Of a stretch of DNA of 55,130 nucleotides, positions 9,252 through 17,436 are shown piece after piece. The stretch comes from Comamonadaceae bacterium (lineage in GTDB: Bacteria > Pseudomonadota > Gammaproteobacteria > Burkholderiales > Burkholderiaceae_C). Position numbers and translations under genes: made by a program. The notes below the pieces were generated by a model. It was not told the origin of the DNA. It searched no databases and was given only the letters and a program-made list of their open reading frames with translations. Within the stretch, counting starts at the first letter, position 1. Every line of letters starts with the position of its first letter. The DNA is taken from contig CANFLU010000013.1 in the NCBI GenBank assembly GCA_947447975.1, forward strand, positions 1 through 55,130, given 5' to 3'.

Positions 9252-9947
9252 CTATGCGTCGCCCAAATAGTAATGGCGAATCGGTTTGAGATGTGCGTCC
9301 AGCTCGTAAACCAGCGGTATCCCATTAGGGATATTGACCCCGACGATCTCTTGATCACCCACGGCATCTAAGTATTTCACCAGTGCGCGTATGGAATTAC
9401 CGTGCGCAGCGATCACCGGACGTTTGCCTGCGCGCAAGGCCGGTGCAATGGATTCCTGCCAAAAGGGCATCACACGTGCCACCGTATCTTTAAGGCACTC
9501 GGTAAGCGGCACCTGACCCGGAGCCAGCTTGGCGTAGCGCAGGTCGCCACCCTCCCAGCGCGGGTCGGTGGGCTCGAGCGCAGGCGGCGGTACATCAAAG
9601 CTGCGCCGCCACATCAGCACCTGCTGCTCACCGTACTGGCGTGCCGTGTCGCCTTTATTGAGGCCTTGCAATGCGCCGTAATGGCGCTCATTCAGCCGCC
9701 AACTATGCACCACCGGCAACCAGGTGCAGTCCATCTGGTCCAGGCAATGCCACAAGGTACGTGTGGCACGTTTGAGCATGCTGGTGTAAGCCAGGTCAAA
9801 GGCATAGCCTTCGGCTTTGAGCAAACGTCCCGCGTTGTGCGCCTGTTCGATGCCGGTTGGCGTGAGGTCCACGTCGGTCCACCCGGTAAAACGGTTTTCA
9901 AGATTCCAGGTGGATTCGCCGTGGCGTATCAATACAAGTCGGTGCAT
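9252..9947 (-). CDS. gpmA: 2,3-bisphosphoglycerate-dependent phosphoglycerate mutase
   Basis: Glycolytic enzyme of 231 aa interconverting 3- and 2-phosphoglycerate. The phosphohistidine motif LIRHGES places the catalytic His at residue 9; [13 protein letters not shown] and the second histidine in AAHGNS are also present. The ATG at 9947 is the family start; the open frame continues upstream to 10049 but adds only unrelated residues. It is divergent from the rhodanese gene across a 111-nt region that should hold both promoters. Confidence 0.96.
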   Translation of the reverse strand: MHRLVLIRHGESTWNLENRFTGWTDVDLTPTGIEQAHNAGRLLKAEGYAFDLAYTSMLKRATRTLWHCLDQMDCTWLPVVHSWRLNERHYGALQGLNKGDTARQYGEQQVLMWRRSFDVPPPALEPTDPRWEGGDLRYAKLAPGQVPLTECLKDTVARVMPFWQESIAPALRAGKRPVIAAHGNSIRALVKYLDAVGDQEIVGVNIPNGIPLVYELDAHLKPIRHYYLGDA

Positions 9948-10058
9948 GGCAGGATAGGGGGGCGATTTGAAGGGGAATGCGGTTTGCGCGCTACGTCGAG
10001 TCAAGGGGCATTCTAAAATGCCCGCTCGATCTTGCATTCGCACCCTCAAGGAACCCTA

Positions 10059-10466
10059 GTGAAATTTATTCTCGATAACTGGATGTTGGTCACTCTGGCC
10101 TTGATTTCCGGCGCTTTATTGCTGGCTCCGGTCATGCAAGGCGCGGCTAGCGCGGGGCTGAGCGCCAATGATGCTGTTTTATTGATCAACCGCGAGAAAG
10201 CCGTGGTGGTCGATGTGTGCGAACCTGCAGAGTTTGCCGGCGGGCATATCGTGGGCTCGAAAAATATTCCACTGGCTGATTTGCCTGCCAAGCTCGCGGC
10301 AGCGGTAAAAAACAAAGGCTTACCTTTGATTCTGGTCTGTCAGTCTGGCGTTCGCTCGGCCCGCGCCGTGGCTGCGGCCAAAACTCTCGGTTTTGAGCAA
10401 GTCCATTCGCTCGGTGGCGGTCTGGCTGCTTGGAAAAGTGCGGGGCTTCCACTGGAAAAAGTCTAA
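10059..10466 (+). CDS. Rhodanese-like domain protein, membrane-anchored
   Basis: A 135-aa single-domain rhodanese (sulfurtransferase) with an N-terminal transmembrane helix (~residues 8-26). The active-site loop is CQSGVRSAR with Cys94. The start is a GTG at 10059, preceded by AAGGA at good spacing; a TTG further up (10032) is less likely. It leads the row rhodanese-grxC-secB-gpsA typical of Burkholderiales. The sulfur donor and acceptor are unknown; placement beside a glutaredoxin suggests a thiol-related role (inference). Confidence 0.9.
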   Translation: MKFILDNWMLVTLALISGALLLAPVMQGAASAGLSANDAVLLINREKAVVVDVCEPAEFAGGHIVGSKNIPLADLPAKLAAAVKNKGLPLILVCQSGVRSARAVAAAKTLGFEQVHSLGGGLAAWKSAGLPLEKV

Positions 10467-10505
10467 ACCCGCTCCAATTACATTTTTTTCCTTATTGAGT
10501 GAATC

Positions 10506-10766
10506 ATGCAAAACGTCAAGATGTACACCACTTCAGTCTGCCCCTATTGCGTGCAGGCCAAGCGCATTCTCAAGTCCAAAGGGGTCGAGGCGATCGAAGA
10601 AATCCGCATCGATGCCAACCCGGACCAACGCAGCGCCATGATGGAGCGCACCGGAAAGCGCACTGTGCCGCAAATATTTATCGGTGACACCTATGTGGGC
10701 GGTTGCGATGACCTCATGGACTTAGACAGCCGCGGCGGCCTCATGCCCTTGCTGCAGGGGTCCTGA
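10506..10766 (+). CDS. grxC: Glutaredoxin 3
   Basis: An 86-aa dithiol glutaredoxin reducing disulfides and mixed disulfides with glutathione. The active site is CPYC at residues 12-15; the cis-proline (TVPQIFI) and the glutathione-binding GGCDDL motif are intact. Length is normal for GrxC. It lies 39 nt after the rhodanese gene and is followed by a strong intrinsic terminator before secB. Confidence 0.96.
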   Translation: MQNVKMYTTSVCPYCVQAKRILKSKGVEAIEEIRIDANPDQRSAMMERTGKRTVPQIFIGDTYVGGCDDLMDLDSRGGLMPLLQGS

Positions 10767-10841
10767 GCCTGCGGGTAGGCCGCAGCCTCCTGCGATAATT
10801 CGCTGCGCATAGCCCGTTCAGGGTCCAGCGCCCCCTCCCAC

Positions 10842-10872
10842 AGCCCACCTTTTTCACGGTGGGCTTTGTTTT
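10842..10872 (+). terminator. Intrinsic terminator between grxC and secB
   Basis: An 8-bp perfect stem (AGCCCACC at 10842-10849 with GGTGGGCT at 10858-10865), an 8-nt loop and a T-rich tail (TTGTTTTC). It ends about 20 nt before the secB start, so it may terminate grxC transcription or act as a leader attenuator for secB; no separate secB promoter is obvious after it. Confidence 0.75.
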
Positions 10873-10891
10873 CATTTGAAAGATGCACGCT

Positions 10892-11350
10892 ATGTCTGAA
10901 CAAGCCCCGGTTTTCCAAATCCAACGCGTTTACCTCAAAGAAGCGTCTATGGAGCAACCCAATTCGCCGGCTATCTTGCTCGAGCAAGAGCAGCCCTCGG
11001 TGGATATCCAATTGGGTATTGAAGCCAATCCGGTGGCCGAAGGTGTATTTGAAGTCAGCGTCACGGCCACCGTACATACCAAGATCAAAGATAAAACAGT
11101 TTTTTTGGTCGAGGTCAAACAGGCGGGTATTTTCGAAGTTCGCAACTTGCCAGAAGAACAAATGGGGCCGATCATGGGCATTGCCTGCCCCCAAATCGTT
11201 TATCCCTATTTGCGCGGCAACGTGGCCGACCTGATTCAGCGCAGCGGCTTTCCGCCCGTGCACTTGTCGGAAATCAACTTTCAGGCCATGTACGAGCAAC
11301 AGCAAAGCCAGGCTGCGCAAAGTAGCGCCGCGGGTACCTTGCCGCAGTAA
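10892..11350 (+). CDS. secB: Protein-export chaperone SecB
   Basis: A 152-aa cytoplasmic tetrameric chaperone that holds preproteins unfolded and delivers them to SecA. The conserved stretches [12 protein letters not shown] and [23 protein letters not shown] are present, followed by the C-terminal region [17 protein letters not shown]. The ATG at 10892 was preferred to an in-frame ATG at 10883, as it gives the usual MSEQ start and better spacing from the GAAAG sequence. gpsA follows after 43 nt, the usual secB-gpsA arrangement. Confidence 0.96.
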   Translation: MSEQAPVFQIQRVYLKEASMEQPNSPAILLEQEQPSVDIQLGIEANPVAEGVFEVSVTATVHTKIKDKTVFLVEVKQAGIFEVRNLPEEQMGPIMGIACPQIVYPYLRGNVADLIQRSGFPPVHLSEINFQAMYEQQQSQAAQSSAAGTLPQ

Positions 11351-11393
11351 GGTACATGCATGCTGCCGGATGGATGCCACTAGCCGCTAGTGC

Positions 11394-12404
11394 ATGAAAA
11401 TCAGCCTCTTAGGTGCGGGCGCCTGGGGAACGGCACTGGCTGTGGCGGCTTCGCGTATGCCACAGCACACCGTGACGTTATGGGCGCGCGATGCACGCCA
11501 GCAGCGTGCCATGCAAGGCGATCGTAGTAATCCGCGCTACCTGCCGGGACACTCTTTTCCTGAAGGCCTGCGCATTAGCCAGCTTCAAGGAACTTACTTG
11601 CGTGCCCATTTGGCAACGCAGGACTTGGTGGTGATCGCTACGCCCATGGCGGGTTTACGTGACATGTTGGTGCTGGTGGCGGACCTGGCTGTACCAGTTG
11701 CCTGGTTGTGCAAAGGGTTTGAGGCCGTCAGCGTCCAGGCTGGCCCTGGCCTGCTGGGCCATGAAATTCAGAGCCACTGTGCGCCAGGTGTCAAAGCCGG
11801 TGTGCTCAGCGGACCCAGTTTTTCCATGGAAGTGGCCCAAGGGCAGCCCACCGCGCTAGTTGCTGCTAGCGCGCACGCTAGCGTGCGCAATGCCTTGGTT
11901 GATGCCTTTCACAGTCCGCAGCTGCGGGTATATGCTAGCGAGGACGTGGCTGGGGTGGAAGTGGGCGGTGCGGTCAAAAACGTCATGGCCATTGCCACCG
12001 GTTTGTGTGATGGTTTGCAATTGGGTCTGAACGCACGCGCCGCCTTGATTACGCGTGGCCTGGCTGAAATGACCCGTCTGGGGCTGGCTTTGGGTGCCAA
12101 ACCGGAAACTTTCATGGGTCTTAGCGGCCTGGGCGACTTGGTCTTGACGGCGACTGGTGATTTATCGCGCAACCGACGCATCGGCCTATCCTTGGCAGAG
12201 GGCAAATCACTGGAGCAGGCGGTCCAGTCGCTCGGCCACGTGGCCGAAGGTGTGTACAGCGCCCGTACCGTACTGCAGCGCGCCAACGCATTAGGTGTGC
12301 AGATGCCGATCACCCGCTGTGTGGTGGCACTGCTAGAGGGTCAATTGCAAGCCAGTGAGGCGGTAGCCGCCTTGATGGGTCGCGAACCCGTTGCAGAAAT
12401 GTGA
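11394..12404 (+). CDS. gpsA: Glycerol-3-phosphate dehydrogenase [NAD(P)+]
   Basis: A 336-aa cytosolic enzyme reducing dihydroxyacetone phosphate to sn-glycerol 3-phosphate for phospholipid synthesis. The Rossmann motif GAGAWG is at residues 7-12; the [18 protein letters not shown] (catalytic Lys) and SRNRRIG motifs follow. Full length. It is convergent with cphA across 55 nt. Confidence 0.96.
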   Translation: MKISLLGAGAWGTALAVAASRMPQHTVTLWARDARQQRAMQGDRSNPRYLPGHSFPEGLRISQLQGTYLRAHLATQDLVVIATPMAGLRDMLVLVADLAVPVAWLCKGFEAVSVQAGPGLLGHEIQSHCAPGVKAGVLSGPSFSMEVAQGQPTALVAASAHASVRNALVDAFHSPQLRVYASEDVAGVEVGGAVKNVMAIATGLCDGLQLGLNARAALITRGLAEMTRLGLALGAKPETFMGLSGLGDLVLTATGDLSRNRRIGLSLAEGKSLEQAVQSLGHVAEGVYSARTVLQRANALGVQMPITRCVVALLEGQLQASEAVAALMGREPVAEM

Positions 12405-12442
12405 GCGGAGCGCATAGCCCTTTAAGGCACTGTCGCCCTCGC

Positions 12443-12459
12443 GCCTGCAAGGTGCAGGC
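12443..12459. terminator. Hairpin between convergent gpsA and cphA (possible terminator)
   Basis: Seven-base perfect stem GCCTGCA/TGCAGGC with a 3-nt loop in the 55-nt gap between the gpsA and cphA stop codons. There is no good T-tract on either strand, so efficient intrinsic termination is uncertain. Confidence 0.35.
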
Positions 12460-15030
12460 TTAGGAATTCGCAATGCGCATGGCAATATGGGCCATGGCCT
12501 CGGGTACCTGGTCCACCAGTACCAGACACAACTCACCCGGCTGCAAATGTGCCAGCGCCGTGTCGATGGCTAAAAATTCGCCATAGATTTCGCTGCGTCG
12601 CGTCGTTTTTTTTGCGCTGGACAAGCCCTCTCGCAGCAAAGCCATCACCTCGCCGTCTGAGCGGCCACGCTGGCACTGGTCCTCGTACATCACCACTTCT
12701 TCAAACGCGTCACCCAGAATCTGGGTGATCTGACGGATGTCCTCGTCACGCCGGTCCCCCGGCCCACTAATGACGACCGAACGGCGGCTCGCCGGCATGG
12801 CTTGCACCGCTTGCACCAATGCTGCCATGGCATCCGGGTTGTGGCCGTAGTCGGCAATGACGGTGGCTCCCTTGTAATCAAAGATATTGAACCGGCCCTG
12901 CGCATTGTCGTTTTCACTGGAAAAACTGGCCAGGCCTGTGCGCACGGTTTCCCAGTCCAGGCCCAAGGCCCAAACGGCTGCGACACTTGCCATCACGTTT
13001 TCCACCTGAAATCCAATGGCACCGCCCAAGGTAATAGGAATTTCACGCAAGTTAAGATAATGTTTCTCGGTCCCTTTGGCCGCCACGATCTGGTCTTTGT
13101 CCACATAGACGACGGCATGGCCTTGGGCGCGGTGCGTCGCCATGACCGGGTGAAATTGGTCTAGCGCAAAAAAGGTAACGGCACCCTTGCATTTGGCTGC
13201 CATGGCAGCTACCACGGGGTCGGCGGCATTGAGCACGGCAGTCCCCTTAGCCGCTACGTTTTGCACGATGACGCGCTTGAGTACGGCCAATTCATCGATG
13301 GTAGTGACGTAGTTCAAGCCCAGATGGTCGCCACTGCCGACATTGGTGACTACGCCCACATCGCATTTATCAAAGGCCAGACCTTCACGCAAGATGCCGC
13401 CGCGCGCAGTTTCGAGCACCGCCGCATCTACATCGGGATGGTGCAGCACGTTTTTGGCGCTTTTAGGGCCACTGCAGTCGCCGGTATCAATGCAGTGGCC
13501 GTCCACATAGACGCCATCGGTATTGGTCATACCGACACACCAGCCTTGTTGGGCCAGTAGGTGCGAAATCAGGCGCACTGTCGTGGTTTTTCCATTGGTG
13601 CCGGTGACAGCAACTACCGGTATGCGTCCATCTTGCCCATTCTTGAAAAGGCTGGACATGATGGCTTCGCCTACGGGGCGGCCTTTACCAAAAGAGGGAC
13701 TCAGGTGCATGCGCAAGCCCGGCGCGGCATTGACCTCTACCACGCCGCCACCTTGCTCCTCAATGGGCCGCAGAATGCTGTCGCACACCAGGTCCACGCC
13801 ACAAATATGCAAGCCCACCATCTGCGCCGCCGTCACCGCGCGTGCGGCCACATCGGGGTGTACATCGTCCGTCACGTCAGTAGCGGAGCCACCGGTAGAC
13901 AAATTGGCGTTATTGCGCAGATTGACACGCTGGCCTTTTTGCGGGATGGAGTTGGCCTCAAAGCCTTGGCCGCGCAAACAACTGCGGGCAATATCATCAA
14001 ATCGGATTTTGGTCAGTGAGGTGGCATGACCGTCGCCCCGGCGTGGGTCGGCATTGACCATGTCCACCAATTGCGCCACGGTATGCGTGCCATCGCCCAC
14101 TACCTTGGGTGGGTCGCGCCGCGCTGCAGCCACCAGCTTGTCGCCCACCACGAGCAGGCGAAAGTCGTTGCCTGGCATGTAGCGCTCCACTAGCACGATG
14201 TCGCGAAACTCGGTGGCTACCGCATAGGCTGCCCGTAACTGCGCTTCGTTCAGGATGTTGACGGTCACACCCTTGCCTTGGTTCCCATCCAGCGGCTTGA
14301 CCACCACGGGTAAACCAATGTCTTGCGCGGCTTGCCAGGCATCGTCCGCATCACGTACGGCACGGCCCCGCGGCACCGGCACGCCGGCGGCATGCAGCAA
14401 ACGCTTGCTTAGCTCTTTGTCTTGCGCAATGGCTTCGGCAATGGCACTGGTAGCGTCAATTTCTGCCGCTTGGATGCGCCTTTGCTTGCTGCCCCATCCA
14501 AAGCGCACCATACTGCCATCGGTCATGCGGCTATAAGGAATGTTGCGCGCCAAAGCGGCGTTGACTACCGATCCGGTGCTCGGGCCCAAACGCACGTCCT
14601 CGTCCAGTTCGCGCAATTGGTGCAGCACATTAGCCAGATCAAAAGGGCTATCGTCCAGGGCGGATTGGCACAGGCTTTGGGCAAGTTCCAGCGCCAAGCG
14701 CCCGACAGCCTCTTCGCTGTACTCCACCACCACCTGAAACACACCGGCTTCCATAGTGGGCTTGGTGCAGCTGAAGGTGACTGGGCAGCCGGCCTGCGCC
14801 TGCAAACCCAGTGTTGCCAGTTCCAGCACGCGTGCCAGCGGCACCGTGTCCTTGTGGCCGATAGCCTGAAAAGGGCTGATTTCAGGAAAGCGTGCCCGCA
14901 GCCGGCCTTCAAAGCCATGGAGGTCGGTAATCGCCCATTCGTTGGGAGCGCAGGTGACGACCGCTTGGACAGCCGTGTGATGGCTCCAGAGATTGGGGCC
15001 GCGCAAGGCGCGAATTCGGGTGACTTCCAT
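12460..15030 (-). CDS. cphA: Cyanophycin synthetase CphA
   Basis: An 856-aa enzyme polymerising Asp and Arg into cyanophycin, using ATP for both additions. The N-terminal domain (~1-160) is followed by an ATP-grasp domain (KPLDGNQGKGV, residues 245-255; VEVNAAPGLRMH near 431) and a Mur-ligase-like domain with an intact P-loop GTNGKTTT at 477-484 and the C-terminal lobe (IADYGHNPDAM). Length is near the family norm. It lies 46 nt downstream of cphA' on the same strand, suggesting one transcript. Cyanophycin is a nitrogen reserve; no cyanophycinase gene (cphB) is in the window. Confidence 0.95.
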   Translation of the reverse strand: MEVTRIRALRGPNLWSHHTAVQAVVTCAPNEWAITDLHGFEGRLRARFPEISPFQAIGHKDTVPLARVLELATLGLQAQAGCPVTFSCTKPTMEAGVFQVVVEYSEEAVGRLALELAQSLCQSALDDSPFDLANVLHQLRELDEDVRLGPSTGSVVNAALARNIPYSRMTDGSMVRFGWGSKQRRIQAAEIDATSAIAEAIAQDKELSKRLLHAAGVPVPRGRAVRDADDAWQAAQDIGLPVVVKPLDGNQGKGVTVNILNEAQLRAAYAVATEFRDIVLVERYMPGNDFRLLVVGDKLVAAARRDPPKVVGDGTHTVAQLVDMVNADPRRGDGHATSLTKIRFDDIARSCLRGQGFEANSIPQKGQRVNLRNNANLSTGGSATDVTDDVHPDVAARAVTAAQMVGLHICGVDLVCDSILRPIEEQGGGVVEVNAAPGLRMHLSPSFGKGRPVGEAIMSSLFKNGQDGRIPVVAVTGTNGKTTTVRLISHLLAQQGWCVGMTNTDGVYVDGHCIDTGDCSGPKSAKNVLHHPDVDAAVLETARGGILREGLAFDKCDVGVVTNVGSGDHLGLNYVTTIDELAVLKRVIVQNVAAKGTAVLNAADPVVAAMAAKCKGAVTFFALDQFHPVMATHRAQGHAVVYVDKDQIVAAKGTEKHYLNLREIPITLGGAIGFQVENVMASVAAVWALGLDWETVRTGLASFSSENDNAQGRFNIFDYKGATVIADYGHNPDAMAALVQAVQAMPASRRSVVISGPGDRRDEDIRQITQILGDAFEEVVMYEDQCQRGRSDGEVMALLREGLSSAKKTTRRSEIYGEFLAIDTALAHLQPGELCLVLVDQVPEAMAHIAMRIANS

Positions 15031-15076
15031 AGTGTGGTCCGGTAGGCAGCTCAGCGTGTGCGTGTAACAGGTAAGG

Positions 15077-17251
15077 CTAGTAAGGCGTTTTTTGCGGATT
15101 GGACTCGAAGGTGCGCAAACCCGCCGCGATCAGTTCTGGCGTAATGTTCAGGGCCCAGGCGGCGGCCACGGCCGCCATCACCATTTCGGGCTGCGCTGCC
15201 TTGGCAGGTTTTAAGCTATCGAGCCGCAGCAAGGGCCTTTCCTGGGCGCCATGGGCTAGGACGATGCTGTTTTCGCGCAGGCAGACCACTTGGTGGCCTT
15301 GCCCGCGGTGCGCCAACAGCGTGGGGTTATCGGGTGAAAGGGCGTAAAAAATAACCCGCCCGTCGCAGAGTTCGGCCAGCTCGAGCGCCTGCGCATCCAT
15401 GGCGTTGATCACGGCAGTGCCGCTGGGCAGCACCACATCGATCTGGGTGCGCGCGACTTTGAAGTTTTGCTCGGCGTCTAGGATGTCAAATGCACGCAGG
15501 CCTTCGTGCCAGCTCACATCCGTGACCACGCCCACATGGCATTTATCGTAGGGCAGACCTTGGCCCAAAATCGTAGTGCAGGGGTTTTCAAACACCGCGG
15601 CCTGTACCGAACGGTTCATCAAAATGCGCTGGCCCGCGTCCCAGGTGCTGCTATCGGCGGTGTCGACCTTGCGACTGTCTAGGTACAAACCTTCGCTGCA
15701 GGCCAGGCCTACATGTTTGCCGCTGATATGGACCAACCAGGCCACCAGGCGCGCCATGCGGCCGGTGTTGTGCGTTCCGGTGATACCGACCACCGGGATG
15801 CGTCCATCTTGCTTGCTGCCAAACAAGTGGCTGATGATGGCCGCGCCCACGGGCTGGCCTGTGCCGTTGGCGGGTTTGATATGCGCGAGCAGGCCGGGGC
15901 TGGCGTTGACTTCGATGACGGCGCCGCGCTGCCCTTGTAGCGGCAGGGCGCAGTTTTCCAGCACCATATCGACGCCCGCAATGTCCAAGCCCACCACCCG
16001 GGCCGCCAGGGCCGCAGCGCGCGCCACACTGGGGTGAAGTTCATCGGTGACATCCCATGCCACATTGCCATTGCGTTGAATCAGCACTTTGTGTCCGGCG
16101 GCGGGTACCGACTGCGGCGTCAGGCCAATGCGTTCGAGTTCGAGCAAGACTTCTGGGCTCTCGTCCAAATCCACCACGTTAAGGGGGAAGGACTCGGCGC
16201 GCCCACGGCGTGGATCGCTATTGATTTGCTGGTCTACCAGCTGGTTCATGGTGGAGACACCGTCGCCCTGCACATAGAGCGTGGTACCGCGCGCGGCGGC
16301 CACCACCTGGCGGCCAACGACGAGCATGCGGTGTTCATTGCCGCGGATAAATTCCTCCACAATGACCTGCCCGTCGCCTTCTTGGTGGGCCAATGCAAAG
16401 GCTGCTTCAATATCCGCCTGGTTTTCCAGGTCCAAGGCCACGCCGCGCCCATGGTTGCCGTCATAGGGTTTGATGGCCACCGGCAATCCGATGGACTGCG
16501 CCGCTTCCCAGGCCTGCGATGCCGTTTGCACGACCTGGCCATGTGGCACCGGCACGCCACAGGCTTGCAACAAGCGCTTGGTCATGTCTTTGTCGCTGGC
16601 AATCTCTTCGGCAATCGCGCTGGTCTGGTCGGTCTCGGCAGTCCAAATACGCCGCTGCGCGATGCCGTAGCCCAATTGCACCAAATTGCCGTCGGTCAGG
16701 CGCGTATGCGGTATGCCACGCGCCGTGGCGGCATCGACAATGTGCGCGGTGCTTGGCCCTAAGCAGAGCGAGTCCACCATGTCGTGCAGTTCTTGTACCG
16801 CCTTTACCACGTCAAAGGGCGTGTTGTGGATAGCCGCCTCGACCAGATCGCGCCCCCAATGCAGCGCGCGTCGGCCCACATCCTCCTGGCGGGTGCGAAA
16901 CGCCACCTTGTAGATACCTGTTTGCGAAGTCTGGCGCGCTTTGCCGAAACCGGTGCGCATGCCGGCCATGTTTTGCAGTTCTAGGCAGACATGTTCCAGA
17001 ATATGGGCCGCCCAGGTGCCTTCCTGAAGGCGCTGTAAAAACCCACCCCGCACGCCGGGGCTGCATTCATGCTCGATCAGGCCGGGCAAGTAGCCGGTCA
17101 GGCGCTCGTTAAAGCCGGGCAGGGTGTTGGACGGAAAATCCTCTAAGTCTCCGATGTCCACCCATGCTTCGATGACTGCCCGGTAGGTCCAGATATTGGG
17201 TCCGCGCAGGTGGTTCACCCGCAAAATATTGATTTTTTTCTGGCGCGTCAT
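15077..17251 (-). CDS. cphA': Cyanophycin synthetase-like protein CphA'
   Basis: A 724-aa paralogue of the adjacent CphA. The N-terminal and ATP-grasp regions are well conserved (KPYDGNHGRGV at 261-271; IEVNASPGLLAH at 446-457). In the Mur-ligase-like part the P-loop reads GTHNTGRM (492-499) where CphA has GTNGKTTT, so the ATP-binding lysine is gone. The protein also ends about 130 residues early, lacking the final Mur lobe. I infer that only the ATP-grasp half can be catalytic. Related two-gene cphA/cphA' arrangements are known in other betaproteobacteria such as Ralstonia. It is the upstream gene of the pair. Confidence 0.88.
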   Translation of the reverse strand: MTRQKKINILRVNHLRGPNIWTYRAVIEAWVDIGDLEDFPSNTLPGFNERLTGYLPGLIEHECSPGVRGGFLQRLQEGTWAAHILEHVCLELQNMAGMRTGFGKARQTSQTGIYKVAFRTRQEDVGRRALHWGRDLVEAAIHNTPFDVVKAVQELHDMVDSLCLGPSTAHIVDAATARGIPHTRLTDGNLVQLGYGIAQRRIWTAETDQTSAIAEEIASDKDMTKRLLQACGVPVPHGQVVQTASQAWEAAQSIGLPVAIKPYDGNHGRGVALDLENQADIEAAFALAHQEGDGQVIVEEFIRGNEHRMLVVGRQVVAAARGTTLYVQGDGVSTMNQLVDQQINSDPRRGRAESFPLNVVDLDESPEVLLELERIGLTPQSVPAAGHKVLIQRNGNVAWDVTDELHPSVARAAALAARVVGLDIAGVDMVLENCALPLQGQRGAVIEVNASPGLLAHIKPANGTGQPVGAAIISHLFGSKQDGRIPVVGITGTHNTGRMARLVAWLVHISGKHVGLACSEGLYLDSRKVDTADSSTWDAGQRILMNRSVQAAVFENPCTTILGQGLPYDKCHVGVVTDVSWHEGLRAFDILDAEQNFKVARTQIDVVLPSGTAVINAMDAQALELAELCDGRVIFYALSPDNPTLLAHRGQGHQVVCLRENSIVLAHGAQERPLLRLDSLKPAKAAQPEMVMAAVAAAWALNITPELIAAGLRTFESNPQKTPY

Positions 17252-17436
17252 GCGTGGGGGCGGAAGTTCAAGTCCACCGGGCTGGTTCGTCGTGCGTTGT
17301 GTATTCTCGCCGAAAGCGCTGCGCTCCCTTGGGCGGCGGACCCCGGCTCAGGCATAGTAGGGGGTTTGGACGCGCTGCGCGCCCTCGATTGGGGTCGTGC
17401 AAACGGCAGTTTTTTACTTTTCAATTTGGCATTTCC

